Part shown: positions 42,292-53,300 of the stretch, in pieces
How the letters are laid out: each line of letters starts with the position of its first letter
Position numbering within the stretch: the stretch's first letter is position 1
Source: Mesodorylaimus sp. YZB2_4
Lineage: Eukaryota; Nematoda; Enoplea; Dorylaimida; Dorylaimidae
Direction: 5' to 3'
Length of the DNA: 64,000 nucleotides
Assembly (NCBI GenBank): GCA_030248295.1
Contig: JASANH010001034.1
Location: 186,001 to 250,000, forward strand
Notes under the pieces: generated by a model
What the model saw: the letters and a program-made list of their open reading frames with translations, nothing else
What the model was told of the DNA's origin: nothing
Database searches by the model: none
Position numbers and translations under genes: made by a program

Positions 42292-45164
42292 ATGATGATC
42301 AAAATATCAATTATTAGTTTCGTCATTTTTGCAACGAACGGTCAGCCACTCCGTGCGCCGCCACCTCCGCCACCACCTTTCGGAATCCTGTTGCCGGATA
42401 TGGGAAGACCAGAACCGCATTCAGTGGATTTTAGCTCGCTACTTGGAAGCGATCGCTTATCACCACCACCGCTGGGGTGTCTTGATGAGAATGCAGGTAT
42501 TGCATAAGCTAGTCTTATCTAATTTATAACAATACAATTTGCCTGTTTAGCATCGCAAAAGTTCGTTAATGATACATGTCAGCTCGATGATGACTGTGGT
42601 TATACAATGGCATGCAGGAGCCGGGCATGTGTATGTCGCGATCAGTACTTCCCTCGTGAGATCAAGACTCGGGATGGTGCCCGTTATCTTTGTCAATCTG
42701 GTAAGCATACTACGGCCTGTAAATTTCCAAAGCACTGCATGTTGAGACCTCCTTGTGACAAGAGTGCACTACAATAAAGTAATTTCAAGGCAACAAATCT
42801 AACTCCCCCCCCCCCAGCATAATCGTCTACATGCAATTACTCACTTATCCCCCTGTACCCTATACTGTAGACCTACGAGGTACGTGTCTCTGTTACCCTG
42901 CACACACGCACACAACAGAGGGGCTGATCAAGCGAGTCCGCTGCAACGGCACACGATCAGGCCATAAAGGCATCAATCCAATTTTAGTCCCGCGAATGTA
43001 CGAAGCGTGCGATGACTTCTGTGAGAAACCAACGACATGCAAGACTGTCGAATCCTCTGGCGTTCGACCTCCGTTCGATACAGTTCCTAAACGATGCGCT
43101 TGCGAGCCACCTGCCATTTGAAAAAATGGGCTGTGTCTTCTTGGTAAGCTGCAGTTCAGCTGTCCAGTCAAATGTGTTAACTTGACTTTCCTGATTTAGA
43201 CTGCAACGATGACGAAGCATACATTAATGGCCAGTGTGAGAAACGGTGCTCTGCGGACGAAATCAGGATTGATGGACATGGATGCCTGAAAAGTATGGAC
43301 CTGTTTTTTTCCTGACATATCTTTTTTGGTCAGAGGGTATGCACAGCACTGATGTGCACTAATCAGCAAAGATATGGCAGCTGATGCAAGCCTGCGGCGG
43401 TTTCGACAGATCAATCATTCTTGGGGTCGATAAGTTCTGTCTGAAGGGGGCAGATATAGCAGTGAGACACTAACAGGCTATCATTTCAGGAGCCGGACTG
43501 GGGCAAGAATGTGAAGACCATCGCCATTGCTCCTCTGCTTACAGCGAGTGCTCCGTTGGTGTATGCAAATGCAAAAGCGGATTTTCAGCCAGTAAAGGAA
43601 AATGTGAAAGCAAAAGTAAGTCGAATTGATGTTTTTAGGTTTCAGAACTAACTCAGAAACATTTTTATGTTTGCTTACACTTGCCCATATGGCGACCCTA
43701 TCATGAAGGACGGCGCTGTGGTCGAATGCAGATATTTCGAATCATCCAAGATTTTTGCCCCTACTTCCTGGGTTGTTGGATCGTCCATGTCACCACCCAC
43801 GCTTCCTCGATCTCGATTGGAGGACACTTGGGGTGACGATCAGTGTTGTTTGGCTGAAGATCAGAGACGTGTGGAAGGTTCGAGGGGACATTGCTGCCCC
43901 AAAGAAAAAGCACGATGTCCAACTGGATTGCCCCATCCTACCGCTTCTTGCGACCCTGAGGCCCCGGAAATGCTACTCTATGTCCTTACCAGACTCACTT
44001 CTGCTACACGCCAAACACCTACCACGGCCGAAGCGTGTGCTGCCCTAACGCATGCACTACCTTGACTGTCTTGATCGATGGAGAGTGCTTGCCAATGGTT
44101 CAGTATGGCGATGCTTGCGAAGCAGATGCTCAATGTAAAGGACATAATGGAGTGTGCCAAGATGGTAAGTGAAAGTTTTGCTTTGGGTTGAATTATGTGC
44201 TGCACATGCTACCATGTCACGGCCATTCAAATCATGCAAAGGATGCTTCGCTGATGTATGTACTGTGCGTCAATCATAAACCTGAGCCCTAAGTCTACTC
44301 ACACGTATGAAAATGAGATGTCGCAGTGTGAGTCCAGGAGGTTCATGATGGGTTCGATACCGCTAAGGGCTCACATTTTGATTCTGCGTTTTGAGATCTT
44401 TTTCTGAACTTTTCTCGAATTCTATAATGTGTACGGCATTCTAATATGGCACTTTTCAGGAAAATGCACTTGCATTGGAAACGCTACTGCCGAATGTTCC
44501 ATGTTCAAGTACTGTCGACTCCATTGCTCCTTGGACGAGGTAGAATATAACAACCGTTGCTACCCGAGACTCAAAGTGGGCGATGCCTATCAACAAGGCA
44601 CTATTCAATGCCCCGTAAACTCATATTGCAATTCTAAGAATACTTGCGTTTGTCGCTGTGGTTTTCAAGCCTTGGGCGACAGCCTTTGTGGGCCACCACC
44701 ATCTTGCACTAACAGATCCTTCCGAGGACTCGTTCCAATGCCATTACTACTCGGCGTCGAAAGCGAAGCTAGTTTGAATGCTTCCAAGCCCACCGTAGCT
44801 CCTGTGCAAGATAAATTGAACAACAACACTTTCTGCAAAATATCGCAAAACTCTAAGGCACCGTTGTCCACTGCCGTCGATCAATGCCCAAAGGGTGAAC
44901 ATTGCTATTATTATATGCAAAATTTAGGCGTCTGCTGCACAGTGCCAGGTAAATCGCCAACTACTTTTTCATAACCAACAGATTTTGCATACATGCCTTT
45001 CATTTGCAGAACCCTTCTGTTCCTCTGGATCTGAAGTGATGGATCAAAAATGCGGTCCAAGCGTTGAAAGCGGATGCTGACAAGGCGCATACTGTTTCCG
45101 ATATTTCACACCAACTAATACGAGTGGCACCAATTTCGGCTACACTTGCTGCCGTCGGTACTGA
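42292..45164 (+). CDS. Secreted EB-module/lustrin-like cysteine-rich protein, damaged
   Basis: Exons deduced: 42292-42496 (signal peptide MMIKISIISFVIFATNG, then a Pro-rich segment), 42551-42700 (EB module, CQLDDDCGYTMACRSRACVC), 43200-43292, 43490-43615 (EB module, CEDHRHCSSAYSECSVGVCK), about 43657-44164, 44460-44948 and 45010-45164. Phases agree except around the fifth block. There cysteine-rich text of lustrin type (CPYQTHFCYTPNTYHGRSVC) is reached only by changing frame near 43965, and probably also near 43755 and 43840. In the last exon the frame meets TGA at 45078-45080 between ESGC and QGAYCFRYF, although homologous-looking sequence continues to the next stop. EB and lustrin-type domains are extracellular disulfide modules common in nematodes. 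It is either a decaying gene or erroneous sequence. Confidence 0.72.
42919..43121 (+). other. Possible alternative terminal exon of the EB-module gene
   Basis: Preceded by an acceptor-like CACACAACAG and in phase with the EB exon at 42551-42700. It reads EGLIKRVRCNGT through ACDDFCEKPTTCK to KRCACEPPAI and a stop. The six cysteines suggest a small disulfide domain, perhaps trypsin-inhibitor-like. Use of this exon would give a short secreted isoform. A donor-like GTGAGA at 43021 would instead make it an in-phase internal exon. Confidence 0.4.
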
Positions 45165-45460
45165 TTTGCATGAACACTGATTGTGAGTTTAACCCGTCTT
45201 ACACAAACCTCATTGATTCCAGATTTTCGAGGTCCAATTTGCAAAGACTAAAGACCTGACCGACCCGAATAAACAAATAATTTTTGGGAGATGCTTGACG
45301 GAGCATGTGTATTTTCTGACGCGATATCTGTATTTCATGACACAACGTACCTGTAATGAAGGAAGAAGTCATCGGAGCTTGGAAGTGATGCTTGCACACT
45401 TAATAGCCCAGCACTCCTTACGGTGACATGTTTTTTCTAATCTTTTTAACCGGTTGCTTA

Positions 45461-45466
45461 AATAAA
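45461..45466 (+). promoter_or_regulatory. Polyadenylation signal AATAAA
   Basis: About 300 bases after the last cysteine-rich exon; another AATAAA lies near 45268. Confidence 0.45.
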
Positions 45467-45647
45467 AGAACTCTAAGAATCAACGCCTATTGCCCGCGGG
45501 GTAAACTTGAGGTGGAAGAACCTACTGTGTCCTACTAAAGCGCGCCTCATGCCACAGCATAGCATTCTTATATTGATTTTGTGGACTCATAATAGCTACT
45601 GTACAGGGGTAGCTGCACTGCGATCGATCGGTATGTGAGCAGGTTGC

Positions 45648-46019
45648 TCACATTCCATCTATTTGCAGTTGCGCCGTGTATCCGTAGATGTTCACAACAC
45701 TGGCAGCCTGGGCTTGACCCAATAAAATGGGATCACCAATAAAAGCTCTGATGTGGACGGAAATCATTGCAAGCATTCGTCCGACGATTCGTCCTCGTCG
45801 AATCGTCTGGGTATACTCGTATGCTGCTTTGAACGCCATCCCTGTTAGGCATGAGCGAGAACTGATAAATAAGATGCTGGGAATGTTGAAAAGTAACAGC
45901 AACGAGATCGTCCATAGGTGTTGCACGAGCGCAGTGATTTCTGATGCAGTCTCTCCTGTCACAATATTTGATGGATTCAACTCGGTGAAACTCGAAAATC
46001 GGAGAAGCGACCCAGTCAA
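45648..46019 (-). CDS. Hypothetical 123-residue open frame
   Basis: Contains a hydrophobic segment (HLWTISLLLLFNIPSILFI) that could span a membrane. Two other frames over 95 codons overlap it on both strands, so openness alone is weak evidence. No family or splice support seen. Confidence 0.2.
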   Translation of the reverse strand: MTGSLLRFSSFTELNPSNIVTGETASEITALVQHLWTISLLLLFNIPSILFISSRSCLTGMAFKAAYEYTQTIRRGRIVGRMLAMISVHIRAFIGDPILLGQAQAASVVNIYGYTAQLQIDGM

Positions 46020-48173
46020 TAAATAAATGCCTTGAGTGCAGCCAGGCGCTCTGACGTTTCAGGGATAGGTTTGTCAGGCTGTGAGCACTACTATCTCTGG
46101 TTATTACCAATAGCGTTGAGATACAGCTCAATTTCGAGTTGCCGCCTTCCCTGGCGAGCTTGATGACTATTTCTTAAATGGCTAGCTGCAAGGTTTCCGT
46201 GGCCTACAGAGTCTGAGCATGCAAGTTATGCCCTGTGAGCAAACGGTGGCCCGCTGATGAGACTAGGCCATGTGGGCGAGTCTTTTCCTTACCAAAACCA
46301 GTACGTACGTTATCCAGAAATCAAAGTCCAGATTACCAGTGAGTCTTATATGCTCGATCTTCGCGCTCAGCCTTCAAACGTGCGTTTCACACAAAACAAT
46401 CAGGCAGTCATTGTCTGTTATACATAGGGGAGCTAAGCCACCCTCACGCTGATGATATCGCATCCCACTCATGATCAGCCCCAGGTCCTGGCATACCCAG
46501 TGTCCCCCGTCCCCCATTCATAGAACCCAGTGGTGGTTCTATGAACGGCTACGCGCACTGGTAGCGAGCATGTGTCCTGATTCAAGGACGGTGATCCTGC
46601 TCAGGGGTGCAGAATTTGTATGGTTCATTGGTGGATTGATTGATTTGCATTTTGCCGTGGGTGGCTCATCCGTTAGTTGAAAGATGGAAGCAGACAATCG
46701 AAAACTAGGTGCTATGATCTAATTGTGAGGAAGATAGGGTCTGGTCCAGGATTTTCTGTTGTTGGGCATCCCGAATGAAGACACGGGGAGCTACTGCGAG
46801 TAGATGTGATTGCTGGCCAGGGTAGTCCATGGGGAAAATTTTGAGCCTGACAACCGACCCTTATTATTTCATGAAGATCCTAATGCGTAATACACTCGTC
46901 GCCCAATCCTAATGTACGTGCCGCATTATCTTTATCTCTGCTTATCTTTTGACCTTTTCTTATCTAACAACTTAGAATTCCCCTTCCTTACTAATGTCGT
47001 TATCCCGTTCAGCCATCCCGAACAACCTCTGCAGGTCTATTTGACCTTTACTTGTCTACGGTCTTCGCCTTTATGCAAAGTGGATACTCGAAATTTTGTG
47101 TCTCATTATAATTCTCTCCGCACATTTGAGTCGCTCTGTTCTTATTGCTCTCTCCTCACAGTACACACTGTTAAACTTCGGAGCGCGCAATGCTGAACAC
47201 TGGTCAAAGCTGGACACACACACACACAAGCGTGGACTATCAGAGAAATTTTCTTCGACCTCGCGCCTTCTCCCATCGCTAATTGGCGGGAATTCGAAAA
47301 CTTTGGGTGGATCTCTTGAACGTAGAAATTAAACCCTTTTTAAATGAGTTCAATTTTCTTATTGTCTCTTAATCATGGCGAATGCGCAGTTATTTCTGGA
47401 ACTCCCTCTCGAATATGCCGCTTTGCTATGTGTACACTAATCAACTTCAAGGCCTGCTCCGGTCGCGGCCTTCATAATCACATGGCATTCTCCCTTCTCA
47501 CCCATTATCTTTTGAACTTTCGCTCTGATTGCATTTTCTAATCACAGTCGAAATGAACTCATTATGGCAACTTTCACTCATAATGTGTAAAATACAAGGC
47601 ATAGGAAACAGTGGAGAATGGCTCTACAACTTGTAATGGGCGTATTTCTTCTCCCACACTCTACACATACTTTGCGATTGCACTGACTTCACTGCACCAA
47701 AGTGCACACAGCACAGTCCTACTGCACTTTCAGAAGTCTATAGCGCTCGATTTATCATTTCCTGGCGACCGCTAAAAAGTTCACCAATGCTGTTTGAGCT
47801 ACAGCTTCTGTAAAATAGGTGACGCAAAGGGCGGAGGTTTCAAAATCTGATTCTGCCGCTTCTTTTTTAAACGCCAATCATACAGTAGCTAGGCACATTA
47901 ATCATTGCTTTTAGTAGTCTAAAGGCGCTAAGAGCACCTTTTGTAGAGGTCTATGATAAAAGACTAAGTTTTCATGTCTTTAATGAGAACTAGTTTCCAT
48001 TCATGGTCATTTTTCATTTCATGCCACGTATAAAACTGGCCTTTCTCTCCCCGCTTTCTTTGTCGGTTATCATTGTTCACTGACGCTAGTCTTCTCCACT
48101 CCATCTTCACCTTTTCTTAGGTGCGCCGCTATCTAGTATCAACTGATTCGCTTTGCTTCACGCTGTCCCAAAC
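46020..48173. other. Intergenic region, no gene seen
   Basis: A second copy of the repeat noted at 37430-37530 lies around 47520-47570. No convincing coding sequence. Confidence 0.4.
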
Positions 48174-51133
48174 ATGGCCGTGCCGAAGTCGGTTTTTATC
48201 ACTGGAGCTAAGGCTGGAATCGGACTGGCATTTGTACAAGCATTTGCTGGCTGCCAAGACAGCCCAGAACACATATTTGCGTCTGGAAGGAAAGTAAATG
48301 AGGCGAAAGAATTGGTCGACTTGGCTAGCAAGCACAAGAATGTGCACTTGGTGGAGTTGGGTAAGCTCTGACCTGAGTGACTGGCTGCTAGGATGGGTCG
48401 GGAAGAATGATTTTGTACGAGTCTGATCGAGCCTGAGATTATCAGCAAGGCTGCTATGATTCTTAGCTCTGATAACAAACCAGGGATCTCTGAAGCCGTG
48501 ATCTCCAAGTTTATGGCCCTCAAATCCCAGTCCTGGAGTAAATGAGGGCATATGCATACCACTATACTAAAGGGTGGGACTAACGGAACTTTTGCACCAC
48601 GCCAAAAAACACGGAGCAACAGCGTTTCCAGAAGGGGCACAAAATGTATTTGACCTCTGTAAACCAGAAACGGTGCCGCAACACGAGCCCAGGGGAAAGT
48701 GGGATTGGTTTGGACGCCCAACAAAAAATAACACCAAAAGATTCTTTATCTCCAGCGAGAAAGTATCGATATGACCTAATGGCCAGGGATGACCCCGATA
48801 AACACCAGATTGATGCCCGAGGGGGTAAGAACCTCTTAAAAAGGGGAGCCCCTGCGTTTCCGCAAAGGCTCGCTCGCCGATCCTCTTTACTGGCCCATAT
48901 CACTAAAGTATTTTTTTGGAGTCAAGTTTTATTAGGTGAAGTGCAAAATATTTAAACTTTGATAACAACCAAAAGCATCGTTAATCGAAGTAAGGCCAAT
49001 GTAAGATATACGCTATAAAATGAAGCGCTGAGGCTAAATCGTAAGCTGGAAGAAGGACAAGGAATACACGCTTTCAGACAAGGTCGTTTATACGCATGGC
49101 GCCCCAGATCTGCTTGCCCCTTATATAATAAGCAATACAGTAGCCACATTTTTTTGGCATTGGAACAATAAGTGATATTTACATAGCCAAGGATTAGTGG
49201 CAAAAACTGATCGATAATGTCTTTTCCATGCATAATCTTTTTCTCATTAGACGTTTGCAACGACCAGCAAGTTCAACAAGCCGAAAAGTTGGTCAGCAGC
49301 GTGGTCGGAGACGATGGCCTGACGCTACTGATAAATAACGCTGCAATTTTCAAAGCAGAGAATGGTTACTTTCCCAGCATCACCAGAAACACAATCAGTC
49401 ACCATTTCGATGTGAATGCCACATCGCCTCTGATTTTGGTCCAGGTAAACGGGAACTGGGGCGAAACGGACGGGTTCTATTGCAAGTCGCTCAAGTAATT
49501 TTGACTTTTATCCCGCCTTCTTTTACGACTTGCCAAATTCTAATGTGACCAGCCCATTCCTTTACTATGTGTATACCGTGGCACCTTGTTCGATGAGGTA
49601 AAGGTTAGGCATGGTTATATCGAGTGAAGGAGTGCCAGTACAATAAAGCCTGTACTCCGCTTGTTGTTATTCCCAAATACTATTTTAAAATTATAAATCC
49701 TCACGTTATCCCTGGGGCAGAGGGGTCAGATTCCACGAAGTAGCAAGATGGGTCCATTCGGATACCAAGTGAGCATTACATCCCACGACTCCCTGGGATA
49801 CAAGCGATGATTTAAGATATGACTGACTCGCCTACAAGATGTTGTTAGCAGCTTCTCCCCTCCCCACTGACCTCATCCGGTGGCACTTCCCCGAGTGGCC
49901 TACATTTCCCGATTTCTTACAGTGCTAATGAGCTTCAAAAATTTTTCATGCCACCTTAATAATTAAAACTTTTTGCTCAAATTGAAAAAATGATCTATTA
50001 GCCCTACAAATTTCGATTTTGACATGGCCTGCTATGTTTGCATCGCACCCAATGTATCCAAAAATCCAATTTTTGAAACTTCATGCTAGCGGCAGTGCGG
50101 CAGGAAGAATCGGGAAAAGGTAATTCATACCCTCAGATATTGACGCACGTGAGTTGCTTTTTTAGACCTTCTACCCTCTTCTGCGGGAGGCAGCTAATAA
50201 GAACTCATCTTTGCCACTTTCCGTTTCGAGAGCAGCAGTCGTCAACATTTCGAGCGAAGCTGGAAGCACCAGAATGAAATGGCCATTCAGCCCGAACGAA
50301 TCTGCGGGGTACTCTTACTCCGCCAGCAAGGTATGCTCACACATCATCACAAAAATGCATGGTCAAAATTGTAATCACTGGGTTGGGTCGTGTCCATGTT
50401 GTTTAGGGTTCTCACATGCCTTGAACTCTGCGTGGTTTGCATTCGCACGCGCGGGCTTCGTCTCTGGACAGGAATTGGCCTCTTTCTATGCTCTCCTCCC
50501 GTTTGGCGTGTTAATAAAGGTCCTAAACTGGAATCATGCATACATATGCTGAGTGTGCCGTGAACCCACTTATATAACAGGGGTATAAAATGCGTATAAT
50601 GGGTCTATCGCGGTTTAGAGGCCTGATAATAGGGACTTTGGTGCAGAAAAATACTGGTTAGATCTGTATGAAATAATACAGTATATCCCCAAGAAACAAG
50701 TAAGGAGTTATGACAAAACGCATACTGCACATGCCTATCCCACGATTTCACTGCTATCTAGCGGTTTCAAGTGGACCAAAAACAGGAAGCTCTTCAACAT
50801 GGCATATGATTTTTGCTGTTTCAGGCTGCCCTCAACGTACTCACGAAGAATCTTGGCTGTGATCTAAAAAAAGATGGTATTCTAGTTGTTGGCTTTTGTC
50901 CAGGCTACGTGGATACGAACATGGCACGTGAATTTCAAGAGCGGATGCTTCAAAAAGGCAAAGAGATTCCGAATACAGCAGCAGAATCGCGTCCGATCAC
51001 ACCCGACGATTCTGTGACGCAACTTCTGACCGTGATGAAAAGATTGACGGATAAGCACGCCGGAGGCTTCTTCAGACGCAACGGACAAAAGCTTGAAGAC
51101 TACGACTTTGCTAGCGCAGAAACTGATGAATGA
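48174..51133 (+). CDS. Sniffer-like short-chain dehydrogenase/reductase, 4 exons
   Basis: Exons 48174-48360, 49251-49444, 50166-50330 and 50825-51133, GT-AG, phases 1, 0, 0, give 284 residues. Start MAVPKSVFITGAKAGIG places the nucleotide-binding TGxxxGIG at residues 10-17; an in-frame Met seven codons earlier is less typical. Further family motifs are NNAA (91-94), the strand VVNISS, the catalytic Y178-x-x-x-K182 in YSYSASK, and FCPGYVDTNM after it. The sequence is closest in layout to the carbonyl-reductase group that includes Drosophila sniffer and bacterial C-factor. It likely reduces carbonyls with NADPH in the cytosol; the substrate is not deducible. Intact. Confidence 0.92.
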
Positions 51134-52299
51134 TAAGAGGTGATGGGATATGTACAGCTAGAACATAATGAAGGTGAGGACTGCATGGACAAACAGTAGA
51201 GAAGATATGGTGGAGTAGAGCTGGAAGCTGGAGGCTAGAGGAATATATATTTTATTTATGTACTGTAAAAAGAAAGTGGATGTTCTAGTGTGCTAGTGTA
51301 AAATATTTTGTTTGCAATGGAGTCAGTAGGGCTGCCCAATTGATGAAGGCACTTACTCATGATGCGGAAGAATCATTTGAAAAATTTTGATCTTAAATCT
51401 ACACCTTTTTCAGTTATTCGTCATAAAAAATGGGCTGAAATTTATCGAAATATACCGTATATCCTCGAAATTCTCTCCAGCAGAGAAATTTTTTCAAATG
51501 GGTTCCAGACGGGGGAGAATAACAAGAGGGGGGGGGGGGGGTAAGGATTTCCAGAGGGGGAGAATGATACTCAAACATTGTTCAGATGCCATCATAGAAA
51601 GACAGATAGCCTAAAGCTTAGCAACAAGTACCGCTAACTTTGTTTATTTTAATACTTCTCTTCCTGTATTCATGCAACTCATAACCGAGTTCAATCAATA
51701 TGCACGCTATCTATCCCTCTAACCCTTATATCCTTCACATTTTCCACACCTGATGATACTGTGCGGCAATTAATTCGTCCCCAGGGGGAGGTTTTTTAGA
51801 CGGGGGAGAATGAAGTTCAATCGGGGTCTTGACGGGGGAGAATAACCAGAAGGGGAGGATTTCGAGGAAATACGGTAACTAAAATTTGTCAAATATTACC
51901 AAGAAAAATGACTATATTTAGTGCATTTGTCGGATGAGCCTTGTTCGATTGGAAAGGTCGATACAAAAATGTGATTGAGAAAAGTGTATATTCCGGATGG
52001 GTAGATGCAGAAGAGATGGTGGATTCTTTAAAATTTCTTGATTTCAGTGTGTGAGAAGATTAAAAGAATGGAAATTGGCTAATATGCAATTATGTGTGGA
52101 TTTTTGCTATACTGCTCCTTTTACAGCGCTGTAGTTTCAAGTGCGCTTCAACCCCTGAAGTTTCAGGTCGCGCTGAACCAGATTAGTATAAAAAAATGCT
52201 GACATGAATGGTGGTCAATGGAATTATTACTGTGCAGATTTGGTGTTTGGAAAAAGAATTAATGCTAGGTTTTTCGATTGTGAGACGTTTCCCCCACAG
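51134..52299. other. Intergenic region, no gene seen
   Basis: Two G-rich blocks (51470-51560 and 51780-51865) share GACGGGGGAGAATAA and AGAGGGGGAGAATGA, so a short repeat is present; a poly-G run is at about 51530-51541. Confidence 0.45.
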
Positions 52300-52560
52300 A
52301 CGCCAGAAAGGAGCATCCGCTGCAAGCAGCATATCATTGGCGATGGTCTTCACGTTCTTGCCCCAGTCTGGCTTCTGAAATGACAGTCTGTTCAGTAGTG
52401 TAACTCTTCGCCATATCTGTCCCCTCTGGTCAAGAAAAATAGAACTTATCGACCCCGGGGTGACCGATCAGGCGGTAAACCATCGCAGACTTGAATCAGC
52501 TGACACACATTTGCTTATTAGTGCACTCGGTACATAGTATGGGTGCAGGCTGACTAAACA
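52300..52560 (-). pseudogene. Relic of an EB-module exon and its intron
   Basis: The reverse complement matches 43330-43550. It holds intron blocks (GTGCACTAAT-x-AGCAAA, GGGGTCGATAAGTTCT), the acceptor TGTCATTTCAG, then GCC-x-GACTGGGGCAAGAA and GAAGACCATCGCCA. The frame meets a stop after EDHRQ. It shows a second, dead copy of at least part of the EB-module gene on the opposite strand. Confidence 0.75.
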
Positions 52561-53300
52561 AGACCTTGTCATGAAATAAACCAAGTTCGTACTACAGTAT
52601 AGACAGAGTGCAAAAATGCTATTCCCTGCTATGCTGCCTTAAAAAGTTTTCGCAGCCATAAAAAATGAAAGCCTGATTGAAACCGCTCTACGTAGTGCCT
52701 GCCTGCATAAGAAAATGTCACACAATGTCAAACACCTACATTGAGGACAGCGGAAAGAATTTACATAATAACGTTACTGTACTTCGACGATTCATAAGGT
52801 ACAACATAGCAGGTTCGATATGCGTGTATCAAACTGCGTAATACACTGCTGAAATATTTCTAGGACGCTATGTGTGCAAAGCTATTAGCTACGTACAGCA
52901 TGACCAGTTTTTCTGCTGATCACTTGAAATCACCATCATCGTACGTTTGTCAGCAGCCATCAACCGCTGTTGGGGCTGGTCTCTTCAGAGGTCACTTATC
53001 GCGATAACACTGTGTTTACATCAATTCGATTGAGTCGATTGCTTCTGCAACAATCTAAAGAATTCGATTATTGCTAGAATTTTATGCCCTGTAGGTGCAT
53101 TTTTGTCCCTGTAGTTAGAGAAGCGGAGTAAACTGAGTGTTTGTAGTAAAGCAGCATTGTATCACATCATACAGTAATCTCGCATGAGCATCAAACCAAA
53201 GTGAATATATTGTTTTGAATTCAAACGTCACATTTACATTCGATCACATTTTTGTCTGGTGCTCGAATCAGTTACTGGTACTGTAATTGGTGAATCACCC

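Noticed and set aside
44345-44395. B-box-like GGTTCGATACC in an EB-gene intron
   Set aside because: No foldable tRNA around it; likely repeat debris.
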